DNA of 34,926 bases from Verrucomicrobiota bacterium (GTDB lineage Bacteria > Verrucomicrobiota > Verrucomicrobiia > Chthoniobacterales > UBA10450), in assembly GCA_003219125.1 (NCBI GenBank), contig QHPP01000269.1:1-34926 (forward strand), given 5' to 3'. Below, one piece after another: positions 23,395-31,444 of this stretch. The notes under the pieces were generated by a model. The model saw only the letters and a program-made list of their open reading frames with translations, made no database searches and had not been told where the DNA came from. The stretch's first letter is position 1; every line of letters starts with the position of its first letter. A program made the translations under genes and the position numbers.

Positions 23395-24078
23395 ATGGCG
23401 AAGTCGAAGAAAAAAGCTGCCGCTCCCAAGGCGAAGAAGCTTGCTGCACGTAAGCCCGCCAAGGCGACGAAGAAGGCAGTTAAGCGTCCGTCCGCGAGCA
23501 AGGCCAAACCGAAGCGTACTAAATCAGCGCGCCCTAAGGCGGGTCATGTCCGTACGTCCGATTCGCCCGCCGAAATTTTCCGGGACAATCACAAACCGCG
23601 CCGGCTTGATCCTTTCACCAAGGCACAAAAGCAAAAGCTGCTGCAATTGCGCGATGCCATGGTCGATTCCATGGCCGGCGTTGCACAGGACACCTTGCGC
23701 TCGCGCGCGGAAGGAAGCGAAGCCTCCGCCTTCGGCATGCACCAGGCCGACGCTGGTTCGGACGCCTATGATCGCGATTTCGCGCTCAGTCTGCTTTCGC
23801 AGGAACAGGACGCGCTTTACGAGATCGATCAGGCGCTCAAGCGAATCGACCTCGGCACTTACGGCATTTGCGAAATGTCGGGCAAACAAATTCCGCGAAC
23901 GCGCTTGGAAGCGATTCCATTTGCGCGTTTCACGGTCGAGTGCCAATCGCAGCTGGAGAAACAAAATAAAGCCTCGCGCGTGCGGCAATCCGTCACCTCG
24001 CTTTTCGGTTTAACCGAAGAGGAAGAAACGCCCGAGACCGAGGAAGAACAACCAGCGCCGGCGGCGGAGAAGGAGTAG
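23395..24078 (+). CDS. DksA/TraR-like protein with H1-like Lys/Ala tail
   Basis: 227 residues in three parts. Residues 1-50 are a Lys/Ala/Pro-rich, histone-H1-like tail (AKSKKKAAAPKAKK and alike). Residues 75-190 match DksA/TraR: a helical hairpin around LLQLRDAMVDSMAG, an ALKRIDLGTYGICE approach and LEAIPFARFTVECQSQLE. The zinc finger is half lost: Cys159 and Cys183 remain, but the partners are Ser162 and Thr180. The last 30 residues are acidic (Glu-rich). DksA proteins bind the RNA polymerase secondary channel; the basic tail suggests added nucleic-acid binding. ATG 23395 fits better than the TTG 9 nt upstream. It precedes ribosomal protein genes. Confidence 0.85.
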   Translation: MAKSKKKAAAPKAKKLAARKPAKATKKAVKRPSASKAKPKRTKSARPKAGHVRTSDSPAEIFRDNHKPRRLDPFTKAQKQKLLQLRDAMVDSMAGVAQDTLRSRAEGSEASAFGMHQADAGSDAYDRDFALSLLSQEQDALYEIDQALKRIDLGTYGICEMSGKQIPRTRLEAIPFARFTVECQSQLEKQNKASRVRQSVTSLFGLTEEEETPETEEEQPAPAAEKE

Positions 24079-24112
24079 CTCCGAAATGATTCGCGAGTAG
24101 ATTATTGATGTT

Positions 24113-24286
24113 ATGGCGCAGGAAATTATCACCCTGGAATGCACCGAGGCTAAAGCTTTGGGCAAGCCCGTTTCGCGTTACACGTCGACGCGAAACAAGA
24201 AGAGCCTGCGCACGCCGAACCGGTTGGAAAAGAAAAAATACAATCCATTTTTGAAAAAACATACGCTTCACCGCGAGACCCGCTGA
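24113..24286 (+). CDS. rpmG: 50S ribosomal protein bL33
   Basis: 57 residues. The sequence [18 protein letters not shown], then [24 protein letters not shown] and [12 protein letters not shown], matches bL33 from end to end. Only one cysteine of the zinc ribbon is left (Cys10), so this is the zinc-free (C-minus) type. Four nucleotides separate its stop from rpsR, which implies co-transcription. Confidence 0.92.
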   Translation: MAQEIITLECTEAKALGKPVSRYTSTRNKKSLRTPNRLEKKKYNPFLKKHTLHRETR

Positions 24287-24290
24287 TCTC

Positions 24291-24530
24291 ATGCAACCCA
24301 AGACCGCCAAACGCCGCTCCGCTTTTCGCCGCGCCAATCGCACCATGCCGCGCCGCCGCATTGATATCGCGGCCGAAGCAATCGATTACAAGAACCCCGA
24401 TTTGCTCAAAAAGTTCGTGACGGAGAGCGGCAAAATTTTGCCGCGGCGAATCACGGGCATGCCGGCGCATATGCACCGGAAAATCACGCGCGAAATCAAA
24501 CGCAGCCGTTCCGTGCTGCTAATGAAATAA
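24291..24530 (+). CDS. rpsR: 30S ribosomal protein bS18
   Basis: 79 residues. [20 protein letters not shown] followed by [23 protein letters not shown] is the bS18 core; the start is basic ([20 protein letters not shown]). It binds the platform of the small subunit beside bS6. The gene follows rpmG by 4 nt. A weak hairpin (CTGCCG with CGGCAG) comes after the stop but lacks a T-run, so termination here is unclear. Confidence 0.95.
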   Translation: MQPKTAKRRSAFRRANRTMPRRRIDIAAEAIDYKNPDLLKKFVTESGKILPRRITGMPAHMHRKITREIKRSRSVLLMK

Positions 24531-24612
24531 TATAGCTGCCGTCGTCTCCGGCAGAATTGAGCAAGGTGATACGTGTTTTCCTCACCCGCCCGTGCCGCAA
24601 CCAGCCGTTTGA

Positions 24613-24726
24613 TGGAACACAAACTTTCCAGTCTGTGCGCCCAGCGGAGTTTACTCCGCTAACGCTCGCTTGAACAACAGCGGGGACAATCCCCGCTGGG
24701 CGCACAGGCCACCGGCCTATGTTCCA
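24613..24726. repeat. 114-bp inverted-repeat element
   Basis: The core arms are perfect: CTGTGCGCCCAGCGG (24633-24647) and CCGCTGGGCGCACAG (24693-24707). Weaker pairing extends outward to TGGAACA (24613-24619) and TGTTCCA (24720-24726). Within it lie two further hairpins, CGGAGTTTACTCCG and CGGGGACAATCCCCG. It looks like a non-autonomous hairpin or MITE-like repeat. The spacer 24531-24811 holds nothing else that I can support. Confidence 0.8.
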
Positions 24727-24811
24727 CCCGCCTCATCGAACTGCCCAACGTTGCCGAGCCACAGACGCCTGCTAGTGGCTAAGGCGGCGTTCGGCGCTTG
24801 GGTCGAAACGC

Positions 24812-25972
24812 CTACGGTTGTGTGTGGTTCAATATTTCCGCTACTCGTTCCATTTCCGCGACAGTGTTGTAGAAATGCGGGCTTACCCGCAACCAACTGC
24901 GGTTCGCACGATCAACGCGAAGTGACACAACGACATCATTCTCAGCTAGGGTGTTGGCTAATTTCTCAGCTGGAATGCGACGAGAACGAAAAGTTAAAAA
25001 ACTGGACCGGCCCAACTCTTCCTTGGGGCTGAGGAATTCCAAATCAACCGGCGCAAGTTTGTTTTTCAACGTGGCAACGAGCAATAAAATCCGCTCAGAG
25101 ATTTTCGCCAACCCGACTTCATCGAGAAGCGCAATCGCCGCCTGCATCCCGGCGATCGGGACATTGTTATAACCACCCGGTTCAAACTTTCGACCGCCTT
25201 CCGCGTATTTAATTTCGCGCTGCGCAATAAAATTTGGCGATTCCACGTTCCATCCGCCGATGATCATGGGTCGCAGCAACTCGTGCCGGCTATTCTTGAC
25301 AAAAAGAATTCCAGCGCCCGATGGGCCAAGCATCCATTTTTGCGCGCCGGCGCTAAGAAAATCGACGTGTTTTAGCGCAATCGGAAACGCGCCAAGAGTT
25401 TGGATCGCGTCGAGTGAAAACAAGACGCCGCGCTCGGAGCACAATGCGCCGATCGTCTCGACGTCGACGCGGTAGCCACTGATGTTGTGCGCGCTCGCCA
25501 ACGCGACCAGACGCGTTCGTTTCGTTAAAGCGCTCTCAACAATTTCCGGCGTGATTTCGCCGAGTCGTGCAGTTTGAAGTAACACTGGTTTAACTCCACT
25601 TCGCTCAAGATTGAGCCACGGGTAAACGTCAGCCGGATAATCGTCCAAGTAACAGACGACTTCGTCGCCAGCGCTCCAATCGAGACCATTCGCTACGGCA
25701 TTGAGACCATTTGAAGTTGGGCCAGTCAGCGAAATTTCTTCGGTCTCCGTTCCTAGAAAATTCGCCGCTAACTGGCGGGTATCAGCGATGAGCCCAAGCG
25801 CTTTGTCGAATTGCTTTTCATTATTCGAGGCGTCTTCAATCGCATCTCGCATCGCTTCAGCCACTCTGCCCGGCAATGGCGCATCCGCCGCATGTGCGCA
25901 ATAAATCTTGCGCGCACAAATCGGAAATTCGCGCCGGCGAAATTCCTCGTTCGCCTCCAGCTCGGCGATCAC
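24812..25972 (-). CDS. class V aminotransferase (cysteine-desulfurase-like)
   Basis: 386 residues, PLP-dependent. Asp188 and Gln191 (FSLDAIQTLG) and the Schiff-base Lys212 (SAGAQKWMLGP) are in the usual order; His162 (SAHN) stacks on PLP. GPTSNGLNAVANGL binds phosphate. It resembles isopenicillin-N-epimerase/SufS-like members rather than true IscS/SufS; no active-site Cys loop is evident near residue 330, so desulfurase activity is doubtful. The start I chose, GTG 25972, overlaps the stop of the RelE-like gene (GTGA) and removes 14 residues that would come from a start at 26014. It is last in the operon. Confidence 0.9.
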   Translation of the reverse strand: MIAELEANEEFRRREFPICARKIYCAHAADAPLPGRVAEAMRDAIEDASNNEKQFDKALGLIADTRQLAANFLGTETEEISLTGPTSNGLNAVANGLDWSAGDEVVCYLDDYPADVYPWLNLERSGVKPVLLQTARLGEITPEIVESALTKRTRLVALASAHNISGYRVDVETIGALCSERGVLFSLDAIQTLGAFPIALKHVDFLSAGAQKWMLGPSGAGILFVKNSRHELLRPMIIGGWNVESPNFIAQREIKYAEGGRKFEPGGYNNVPIAGMQAAIALLDEVGLAKISERILLLVATLKNKLAPVDLEFLSPKEELGRSSFLTFRSRRIPAEKLANTLAENDVVVSLRVDRANRSWLRVSPHFYNTVAEMERVAEILNHTQP

Positions 25973-26334
25973 GTTTTCTTCCGCGTCCGTTCGCCTTGCT
26001 CGATCAATTTCCAAAACTCGCGCCTCTCCTTCAGTTGCTCATCCTCGCCCGTCGGCAGTTTGGTGCGGAAAAGAAAATCGCGCAGCGTGTTCTTGTGCAG
26101 CACCCGATGGACCGTGACGCCTTCCGAGGTCTTTTCGAAATAAATCCGGTAATCTTTGGCACGATAACGATAAAGTTTTTTTCCGCCGCGCTCCAGCAAA
26201 CCAAACCGGCTGCTATCGAGATGATCGAGCTCCTCGGGCAAAATCTGAAATTCAGCGAGGAGATCGAGCTGTAGCGTCTTAGGCAGTGCTGACATTTCCG
26301 ACGCGCTCAGTTCGTTGAAGATGATCTGGAACAT
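25969..26334 (-). CDS. RelE/ParE-like protein without antitoxin
   Basis: 121 residues. The middle (about 44-90: FGLLERGGKKLYRYRAKDYRI, then YFEKTSEGVTVHRVLHKNTLRDFLFR) has the strand pattern and basic residues of RelE/ParE-fold proteins. A long charged tail (about 91-121, EDEQLKERREFWKLIEQGERTRKKT) is added. No antitoxin-sized gene lies before or after it; instead it is coupled to the aminotransferase by a GTGA overlap, and a repeat separates it from alr. It may be a domesticated RelE-fold protein with a cellular role. The fold call is from pattern only. Confidence 0.65.
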   Translation of the reverse strand: MFQIIFNELSASEMSALPKTLQLDLLAEFQILPEELDHLDSSRFGLLERGGKKLYRYRAKDYRIYFEKTSEGVTVHRVLHKNTLRDFLFRTKLPTGEDEQLKERREFWKLIEQGERTRKKT

Positions 26335-26341
26335 GGTGGGA

Positions 26342-26452
26342 AGAGTTAAAACGTTAAAATCGTCACATTGTTAAATCGGAAAACCTTTCAAGGCGGATTC
26401 GGCTGCCCATCGTCAACGCTCTACCGTTTTAACAATTTAACTTTTTAACTCT
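26342..26452. repeat. AT-rich inverted repeat between alr and RelE-like
   Basis: The left arm AGAGTTAAAACGTTAAAATC (from 26342) and the reverse complement of the right arm AGAGTTAAAAAGTTAAATTG (ending 26452) match over about 30 nt. The arms are built of GTTAAA units. It is the whole spacer, and its right arm touches the alr stop codon. Confidence 0.7.
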
Positions 26453-27484
26453 CATAGATAAACCCGGCGCACACGCGCGCCAATTCGTGTCGTGACTTCC
26501 CAGGTAATCGTCTCCGCGCGTTCCGCCAATTCCGCACAGCATATTTCCTCGTCTCCCTGGCGGCCCATCAGCACAACTTCATCATCCACCGCCGCTCCAG
26601 GCAAATTCGAAACGTCGATCATTATCAAATCCATTGTAACCCGACCAAGCAGCGCGCAGCGTTGACCGCCAACCAGTACCGAAATTCCGCGATTGGAAAG
26701 ATGGCGTGGATAACCATCGGCGTAACCACAGGAAAGCGTGGCAATGCGCATTTTCCTGGGGGTGATGAAACTGCGGCCGTAGCTGATTCCGTGTCCGGCT
26801 GGCATGTCGCGAATGAGCGCGATGCGCGTTTTCCAAGTCATTGCCGGTCGCAGGAGGCTTTGAAATTCCGGCAGCGACGAGATGCCGTAGATCAGCATTC
26901 CGGGGCGAACGATTTCGAATGGCTCTTCCGCGAATGCGAGGACGCCGGCCGTTTGCAACGCGTGTGCCTTGTAATCGCCCGGGAACTCCGCTCGCAGTCG
27001 CCTGATCAGTTTTCCAAAGGTGCGCAGTTCTTCGCGAGTGAAGTTTTCGTCCTCATTGGAAACCGGGAGATGCGTTGAAACACTGTGAACTTTGATGTTC
27101 GGCAGCGCGTTCACTTCCTTGAAAACGGCGAGCGCTTCCTCTTCCAGCACGCCCATCCGTCCCATGCCGGTGTCGATTTTGAAATTGATCGCGACCGCGT
27201 TCCGCGATTGCCGCTCGTTCTCCAGGCAGGGCTGGCCCGAGAATAGTAATTGGAACGCGCACCGCCGAGCGCAAGGCGGTTGCCTCTTCCAGGTTGGCGA
27301 CGCCGAAGATGTTCGCCTGGTCTGCGATGGTTTGGGCAACGTCGATCATGCCATGCCCATAGGCATTCGCTTTGACGACAGCGAGAAGTTCGATATCGGG
27401 CCCAAATTTTCCGCGCACAAAAGCCATGTTATGGTGCAATGCGCTGCGATCGATCTCAGCCCAACAGCGGTAATGCGCTTCCAT
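26452..27484 (-). pseudogene. alr: alanine racemase with internal deletion and frameshift
   Basis: Alr makes D-alanine for peptidoglycan. Starting at ATG 27484 the frame is good to about residue 96 (CWAEIDRSALHHN, catalytic Lys38 in VVKANAYGHG, ITILGPALPGERAAIAER). It then runs out of frame. The other frame resumes at VAINFKIDTGMGRMG and continues correctly to the end, including the catalytic Tyr in GHGISYGRSF, CGYADGYPR and RVTMD. About 20-25 residues between the two parts, normally found in the family, are missing, so a deletion of non-multiple-of-three length occurred near 27195-27206, not a single-base slip. The stretch 27053-27484 and 26452-27195 are the two pieces. tsaB overlaps its start (TAATG). 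Confidence 0.9.
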
Positions 27485-28092
27485 TATTTTTGCCCACTTC
27501 GCGGTCTCGTGATATGTGGTTCGCGAAGGTAAAGCGGCGCGAGCGGCGCGCGAGCAAGATTCTGCGGGAACGTCCGGGCGCGTAGACAAAGCAATTTCGC
27601 CGAAGGAAACCGTAGCTTCACCGATGCGAACTGAGGCAATTCGTCAGACGTGTAAATCGGAATTGTTGTGATCGACGAAATGCGCTTGTTCATTTCGTCT
27701 GCGGAGAACAACTCAGGGTCTCTCTTCAACAAACCACCGCTGATTTTCGCGAAGAAAAACGACGCGCGTTTGGCGTCGCCAATCACACAAAAGTCGTTTT
27801 CATCCGAGATGGCGCAGAGCGACGAGATTCCAGCGAGCCCTGCGCCGGTCGTCACCTCCAGGCCGATGGCGGCGGCAATGGCGATGCGTGTTCCAGTGTA
27901 GGAACCGGGCCCAAGACCAACCACAATTGTTTCCGGCGCGCCATGTTCGCGAATGATTTCATCAAGCGCTTCAAAAAATGGAGCGGAACTTCGCCGATCG
28001 TTCGGCCAATCGCGCGCGCCCAAAATTACTTTTTCGTTGGCCAGCGCGATCGTACCGCGGCGGGTGGACAAATCGAAGGCGAGCAATTTCAT
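27484..28092 (-). CDS. tsaB: t6A synthesis protein TsaB
   Basis: 202 residues. TsaB is the non-catalytic partner of TsaD in making N6-threonylcarbamoyladenosine at tRNA position 37. The ASKHA start LLAFDLSTRRGTIAL and the loop GLGPGSYTGTRIAIAAAIGL are characteristic. After about residue 95 the sequence is less conserved and it ends in LAPLYLREPHI, the usual tail before a short basic extension. ATG 28092 overlaps the tsaE stop (ATGA); the longer start at 28116 would run into tsaE. Confidence 0.92.
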   Translation of the reverse strand: MKLLAFDLSTRRGTIALANEKVILGARDWPNDRRSSAPFFEALDEIIREHGAPETIVVGLGPGSYTGTRIAIAAAIGLEVTTGAGLAGISSLCAISDENDFCVIGDAKRASFFFAKISGGLLKRDPELFSADEMNKRISSITTIPIYTSDELPQFASVKLRFPSAKLLCLRARTFPQNLARAPLAPLYLREPHITRPRSGQK

Positions 28093-28511
28093 GCAAAAGC
28101 GGAGAGATCGATGCAACGTTGATCTTCTGACACGATCTCAAACTTGATCCAGCGCGCTTGCGCCGGAATCGCCTCGGCGAATCGATCGGCCCACTCGATC
28201 ACACTCAGGCCGTCGCCAAAAACAATTTCGTCAAATCCAATCGCCTGTAGCGCTGCCAGACTTTCAATTCGATAAAAATCGAAATGATAGATCGGCAGCC
28301 GACCGCGCTGATATTCATGCACGAGGGTAAATGTCGGGCTTGTCACCACTTCCTCGGAACCCAAACCCTTCGCCAATCCTTTGACCAATTGGGTTTTGCC
28401 CGCGCCAAGATCTCCGACCAACGCAAGTACATCGCCGGCTTGGATTTTTCCTGCGAGGCGCGCCCCGGCCGCTTCCGTTTCAGCGGCGCTGGCGGAAATG
28501 AACATAGCCAC
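28089..28511 (-). CDS. tsaE: t6A synthesis ATPase TsaE
   Basis: 140 residues. Walker A GDLGAGKT (33-40), the SPTFTLVHEY switch segment and HFDFYRIES, then SVIEWADRF identify TsaE, the ATPase that resets the TsaBD complex. An ATG two codons downstream (28505) is an equally possible start. The start region overlaps the repeat-derived end of thiL by 32 nt. Followed by tsaB with a 4-nt overlap. Confidence 0.95.
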   Translation of the reverse strand: MAMFISASAAETEAAGARLAGKIQAGDVLALVGDLGAGKTQLVKGLAKGLGSEEVVTSPTFTLVHEYQRGRLPIYHFDFYRIESLAALQAIGFDEIVFGDGLSVIEWADRFAEAIPAQARWIKFEIVSEDQRCIDLSAFA

Positions 28512-29385
28512 TTTTCAATTTTTGATTTTTGATTTTTGATCTTTGATTTAAGCGGCCAATCCGAGTAAGCGGGAGCTCGGGAAACTTTTTCTGCCATCTT
28601 GTTTGCAGCCGTTTGCGCTCGCGCGGCGAGACCGCGAAAAGCAATTCGTAATCTTCGCCATCGGAAATTGCCTGTCGAATGCTGCAACCGCGAGAAAGAG
28701 GCAGAGCGCGCTGATCGATGGAGAAACCAAATTTGCTCGAGCGCGCCAGGCGCGGCAAGTCCGTGCCAAGACCGTCGCTCAGATCAATCATGGCGTGCAC
28801 ATTGAAATTGGCAGTCAACCAGCGCGCTTCGTCGATTCGCGCGACAAATCTCAAATGCCGGCCACGAATTGAACCACCCAATTCTCCGGTTACGAAAAGA
28901 TCGTCGTTCGCCTTTCCACCGCTGCGCAAGATACAACGGCGCCTTTCAACGAAGCCCGCCACACTAACAACGATCACCGTCGGACCAGTCGTCTCGCTGG
29001 TTTCGCCGCCAACGATAGCGACATCAAAACGCGCCGCGGCGCGATTGAGACCGCGATAGAGCTCGCCCACCCAGGATGCTTTTTTTTTTCCAGCAACCGC
29101 GAGAGTAATGATCGCAAATTCCGGAATGCCCGACATGGCGGCGAAATCACTGAGTGCTCGCATCATCGCTTTCCAGCCAACAGCGCGCGCATTCGTTTCC
29201 TTGGTAAAGTGAACCTCTTCAACGACACAATCAGTTTTCAACAGTAACCAATCCTTCGCACCGCGAAATTTCACCACCGCGCAATCGTCGCCGGCTCCAA
29301 TTACGACCCGCGAATTGCGATTAAGTCTGAGAAAAACCTGTGCGAGGAGTTTGTCTTCGCCGAGTTCGCCCAACACTCGCGTCAT
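28480..29385 (-). CDS. thiL: thiamine-monophosphate kinase ThiL
   Basis: 301 residues. ThiL phosphorylates thiamine monophosphate to the diphosphate cofactor. GAGDDCAVV (30-38) holds the metal-binding aspartates, with LLLKTDCVVEEVHF, GGETSETTGP and MIDLSDGLGTDLPRLA following in family order, and ISDGEDYELLF near the end. The normal end is around TRIGRL; the extra LNQRSKIKNQKLKSGYVHFRQRR comes from a run of TTTTTGA repeats (28516-28549) and from reading into tsaE. ATG 29385 overlaps the CPBP stop (ATGA); an upstream start (29478) is unlikely. Confidence 0.93.
   Translation of the reverse strand: MTRVLGELGEDKLLAQVFLRLNRNSRVVIGAGDDCAVVKFRGAKDWLLLKTDCVVEEVHFTKETNARAVGWKAMMRALSDFAAMSGIPEFAIITLAVAGKKKASWVGELYRGLNRAAARFDVAIVGGETSETTGPTVIVVSVAGFVERRRCILRSGGKANDDLFVTGELGGSIRGRHLRFVARIDEARWLTANFNVHAMIDLSDGLGTDLPRLARSSKFGFSIDQRALPLSRGCSIRQAISDGEDYELLFAVSPRERKRLQTRWQKKFPELPLTRIGRLNQRSKIKNQKLKSGYVHFRQRR
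28516..28549. repeat. TTTTTGA direct repeats in the thiL tail
   Basis: Four to five near-identical 7-nt units (ATTTTTG/ATTTTTG/ATTTTTG/ATCTTTG) stand in tandem. They encode the terminal KIKNQK-type residues of ThiL and lie 5-38 nt upstream of the tsaE start. Confidence 0.7.
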
Positions 29386-30191
29386 GGTTGCAATGTGTTG
29401 GGAAAAGCGAGCGCAAGGAGAGTGGTGGCGTTGAAAATGGCGTGCATCGTCATCGAGACCAACAACGATCCGCTCCACTCGTAAGCAAGAGTAAAACAGC
29501 TCCCGAGAACAAAGAGCGGCGCGAATGACGGGAGATGCGCATGGACCGCGGCAAAAAGAAGCGCGGAAACGATGAGTCCAATGCTACGACCCAGATAGCG
29601 CCGTATGACCCCGTAAAGAAAGAAACGGAAGATGAATTCCTCGGCCACGGGGGCGATCGCCGTCGCTAGCAAAATGATGATGACGCGTTGTTCCATCGAT
29701 TGCGAGCCGCTGAATAATTCGATGATTCCCTGGCGGCTCGAGCCGGACCCGAGCAACCGCGCCGTCAGCCAGTCGGCAAAAATGATGAGGGGATAGGCGA
29801 AAATCAGCAGGACAAGTCCGGTGACAAAGGCTCGGGCAAAGCTGAGCCGGGCTAGTCCGGCCAGTTCGCTGATGTTGAAGCGGCGCAACTTCAAGAACGC
29901 GGCCACAAACAGAACAATTCCGACAGCAACAACGGCATTGAGTATAAGATCGGCTGTCCGCAGGCGAACGATTTGGGCCGAGCTCGCGCCCAGGCTGCTG
30001 AACGCGAACACGGCGATGAGAAAAACTGCAAGCGCTACTTCAGCGGCACCGAATCCTCGATCGCTTGCGATCAGATCGCGATCGCGACGGTTAATCTGGC
30101 GCAGCAGCGCAATATAAATGTAAATGCTCGCGATCAGGAAGAGCGCATTCGCGATCGAGCCGAGCGCGCTGAGAAGATCTTCGCCGCCCAT
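29382..30191 (-). CDS. CPBP family intramembrane metalloprotease
   Basis: 269 residues, about eight helices. The CPBP (Abi/CAAX-like) motifs are present: EEFIFR (Glu184, Glu185, Arg189), HAHLPSF with His219 in the next helix, and HAIFNA (His250, Asn254). The family includes CAAX-type proteases and proteins acting in bacteriocin immunity or membrane-protein control; the substrate is unknown. It starts 6 nt after the sppA stop and overlaps thiL by 4 nt, so it is tightly operonic. Confidence 0.9.
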   Translation of the reverse strand: MGGEDLLSALGSIANALFLIASIYIYIALLRQINRRDRDLIASDRGFGAAEVALAVFLIAVFAFSSLGASSAQIVRLRTADLILNAVVAVGIVLFVAAFLKLRRFNISELAGLARLSFARAFVTGLVLLIFAYPLIIFADWLTARLLGSGSSRQGIIELFSGSQSMEQRVIIILLATAIAPVAEEFIFRFFLYGVIRRYLGRSIGLIVSALLFAAVHAHLPSFAPLFVLGSCFTLAYEWSGSLLVSMTMHAIFNATTLLALAFPNTLQP

Positions 30192-30197
30192 GCCGGG

Positions 30198-31205
30198 CTA
30201 GGGAGCGTAGTAGCTCGGCAGGAAATAGGCGCGACCGCTCTCGAGCTGCGGGAGGAGTTGTTTGGGCAATTCAATTTGCAGCTTCGACTGGTTGGTTTCG
30301 CCCAGCGCCCGAAAGAAACGACCAAGACTGAATGGTGCGGCATACCTCACCACCGCCGCCTCGGGCGCGCCACCCAGTTGTTTCGCCTTAGCATAGGCGT
30401 CTTCGATCTGGCCCACGCCATCAATCAATTTATTTTCCAGCGCTTCTTTCCCCGAAAAAATGCGGCCGTCCGCGATGGAATTGCGCAACCCATCGGCTGG
30501 CAGATTGCGTTCTTTTGCCACGATGCCGAGAAATTTATCGTACGTTTTCATGACAAAATTCTGCACAAATTGACGCTCCTCCGGCGTCATCGGGCGGGCG
30601 CCGTTGAGCAGGTCCTTAAACTTTCCACTTTTGAAAACGACCGAAGCGAGTCCCACCTTGTTGAAAAGCTGTTCGTAATTGAGGGTTTGAATGATCACAC
30701 CAATGCTGCCGGTGATCGTCGTCTCGTTAGCCATGAGATATTTTCCGCCGCAGGAGACATAGTAGCCACCAGACGCTGCCAGCGAATCCATATATACCAC
30801 CACCGGTTTCCGCGCCCGTGTTTTGACCACGGCGTTGTAAATCATATCCGAGGCCGTTACTTCACCGCCGGGCGAATCGACTTCCAAGACAACACCCTTG
30901 ACCCGATCGTCATCGCGCGCCTGCTGCAAAGCCATGCGCAGATCGTCAACCATGTTGTCGCCGGCGGCCCCGGGAACCGAACTGCTGATCAAACCCCGCA
31001 TCACGATGACGACAATGCGATCGGAAACGCCGCGTCCGCCACGTTGCACGACTATCTCGCGGAATTTTGTCAGCGGCTCTTCGCGGACCACGCCGGTGCC
31101 GACGCGCCCGAGGACAGCAATGGCCAGGAAAACATTCATGATCACGCTCGCGCAAAGCGCTAGGAACAGAAAGAGCGTGAGACAACCGAGCTTACGATTT
31201 GCCAT
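30198..31205 (-). CDS. sppA: signal peptide peptidase SppA (short type)
   Basis: 335 residues. An N-terminal membrane anchor (about 8-34, LTLFLFLALCASVIMNVFLAIAV). The serine/lysine dyad of bacterial SppA appears as Ser145 (SLAASGGYYVS) and Lys197 (SGKFKDLL). VVLEVDSPGGEVTASD and ETTITGSIGVI are further family motifs. It degrades leftover signal peptides at the periplasmic face. The length fits the half-size, homo-octamer-forming type. First gene of the minus-strand run; AAGGCGG lies 4-10 nt upstream of ATG 31205 and can act as ribosome binding site. Confidence 0.94.
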   Translation of the reverse strand: MANRKLGCLTLFLFLALCASVIMNVFLAIAVLGRVGTGVVREEPLTKFREIVVQRGGRGVSDRIVVIVMRGLISSSVPGAAGDNMVDDLRMALQQARDDDRVKGVVLEVDSPGGEVTASDMIYNAVVKTRARKPVVVYMDSLAASGGYYVSCGGKYLMANETTITGSIGVIIQTLNYEQLFNKVGLASVVFKSGKFKDLLNGARPMTPEERQFVQNFVMKTYDKFLGIVAKERNLPADGLRNSIADGRIFSGKEALENKLIDGVGQIEDAYAKAKQLGGAPEAAVVRYAAPFSLGRFFRALGETNQSKLQIELPKQLLPQLESGRAYFLPSYYAP

Positions 31206-31444
31206 GATCCGCCTTCAAACTGGAGGAAAAATGCGGAGCGAACAAGCGCTTTTCACGTAGGAAACCATCTTGCCCATTCATCCGCAGAGCACAGCGTCGG
31301 GGAAGATACGCAAACAGCCTCACAGATTACAAGTTGTGCTACGGATACTGCCACAACTAAGCGCTTTCAACAGAGCTAGTTGCGCCCGGATCGGCTTCGA
31401 CCGTCGCCAGGTACTGGCTTGGAAGCTGCTTAGAAAACGATGTC

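Noticed and set aside
23524-23988. Minus-strand ORF opposite the DksA-like gene
   Set aside because: The plus strand carries the DksA core; the antisense has no recognisable pattern.
25969-26334. Complete toxin-antitoxin module
   Set aside because: No antitoxin gene lies on either side; the neighbours are a repeat with alr and an aminotransferase.
29973-31163. Plus-strand 396-aa ORF
   Set aside because: Lies antisense to sppA and the CPBP gene, both with full catalytic motifs; no family features.
29100-31205. TPP riboswitch for thiL
   Set aside because: thiL starts inside the CPBP gene's end, so there is no leader to hold one, and nothing upstream of sppA resembles the conserved TPP aptamer.
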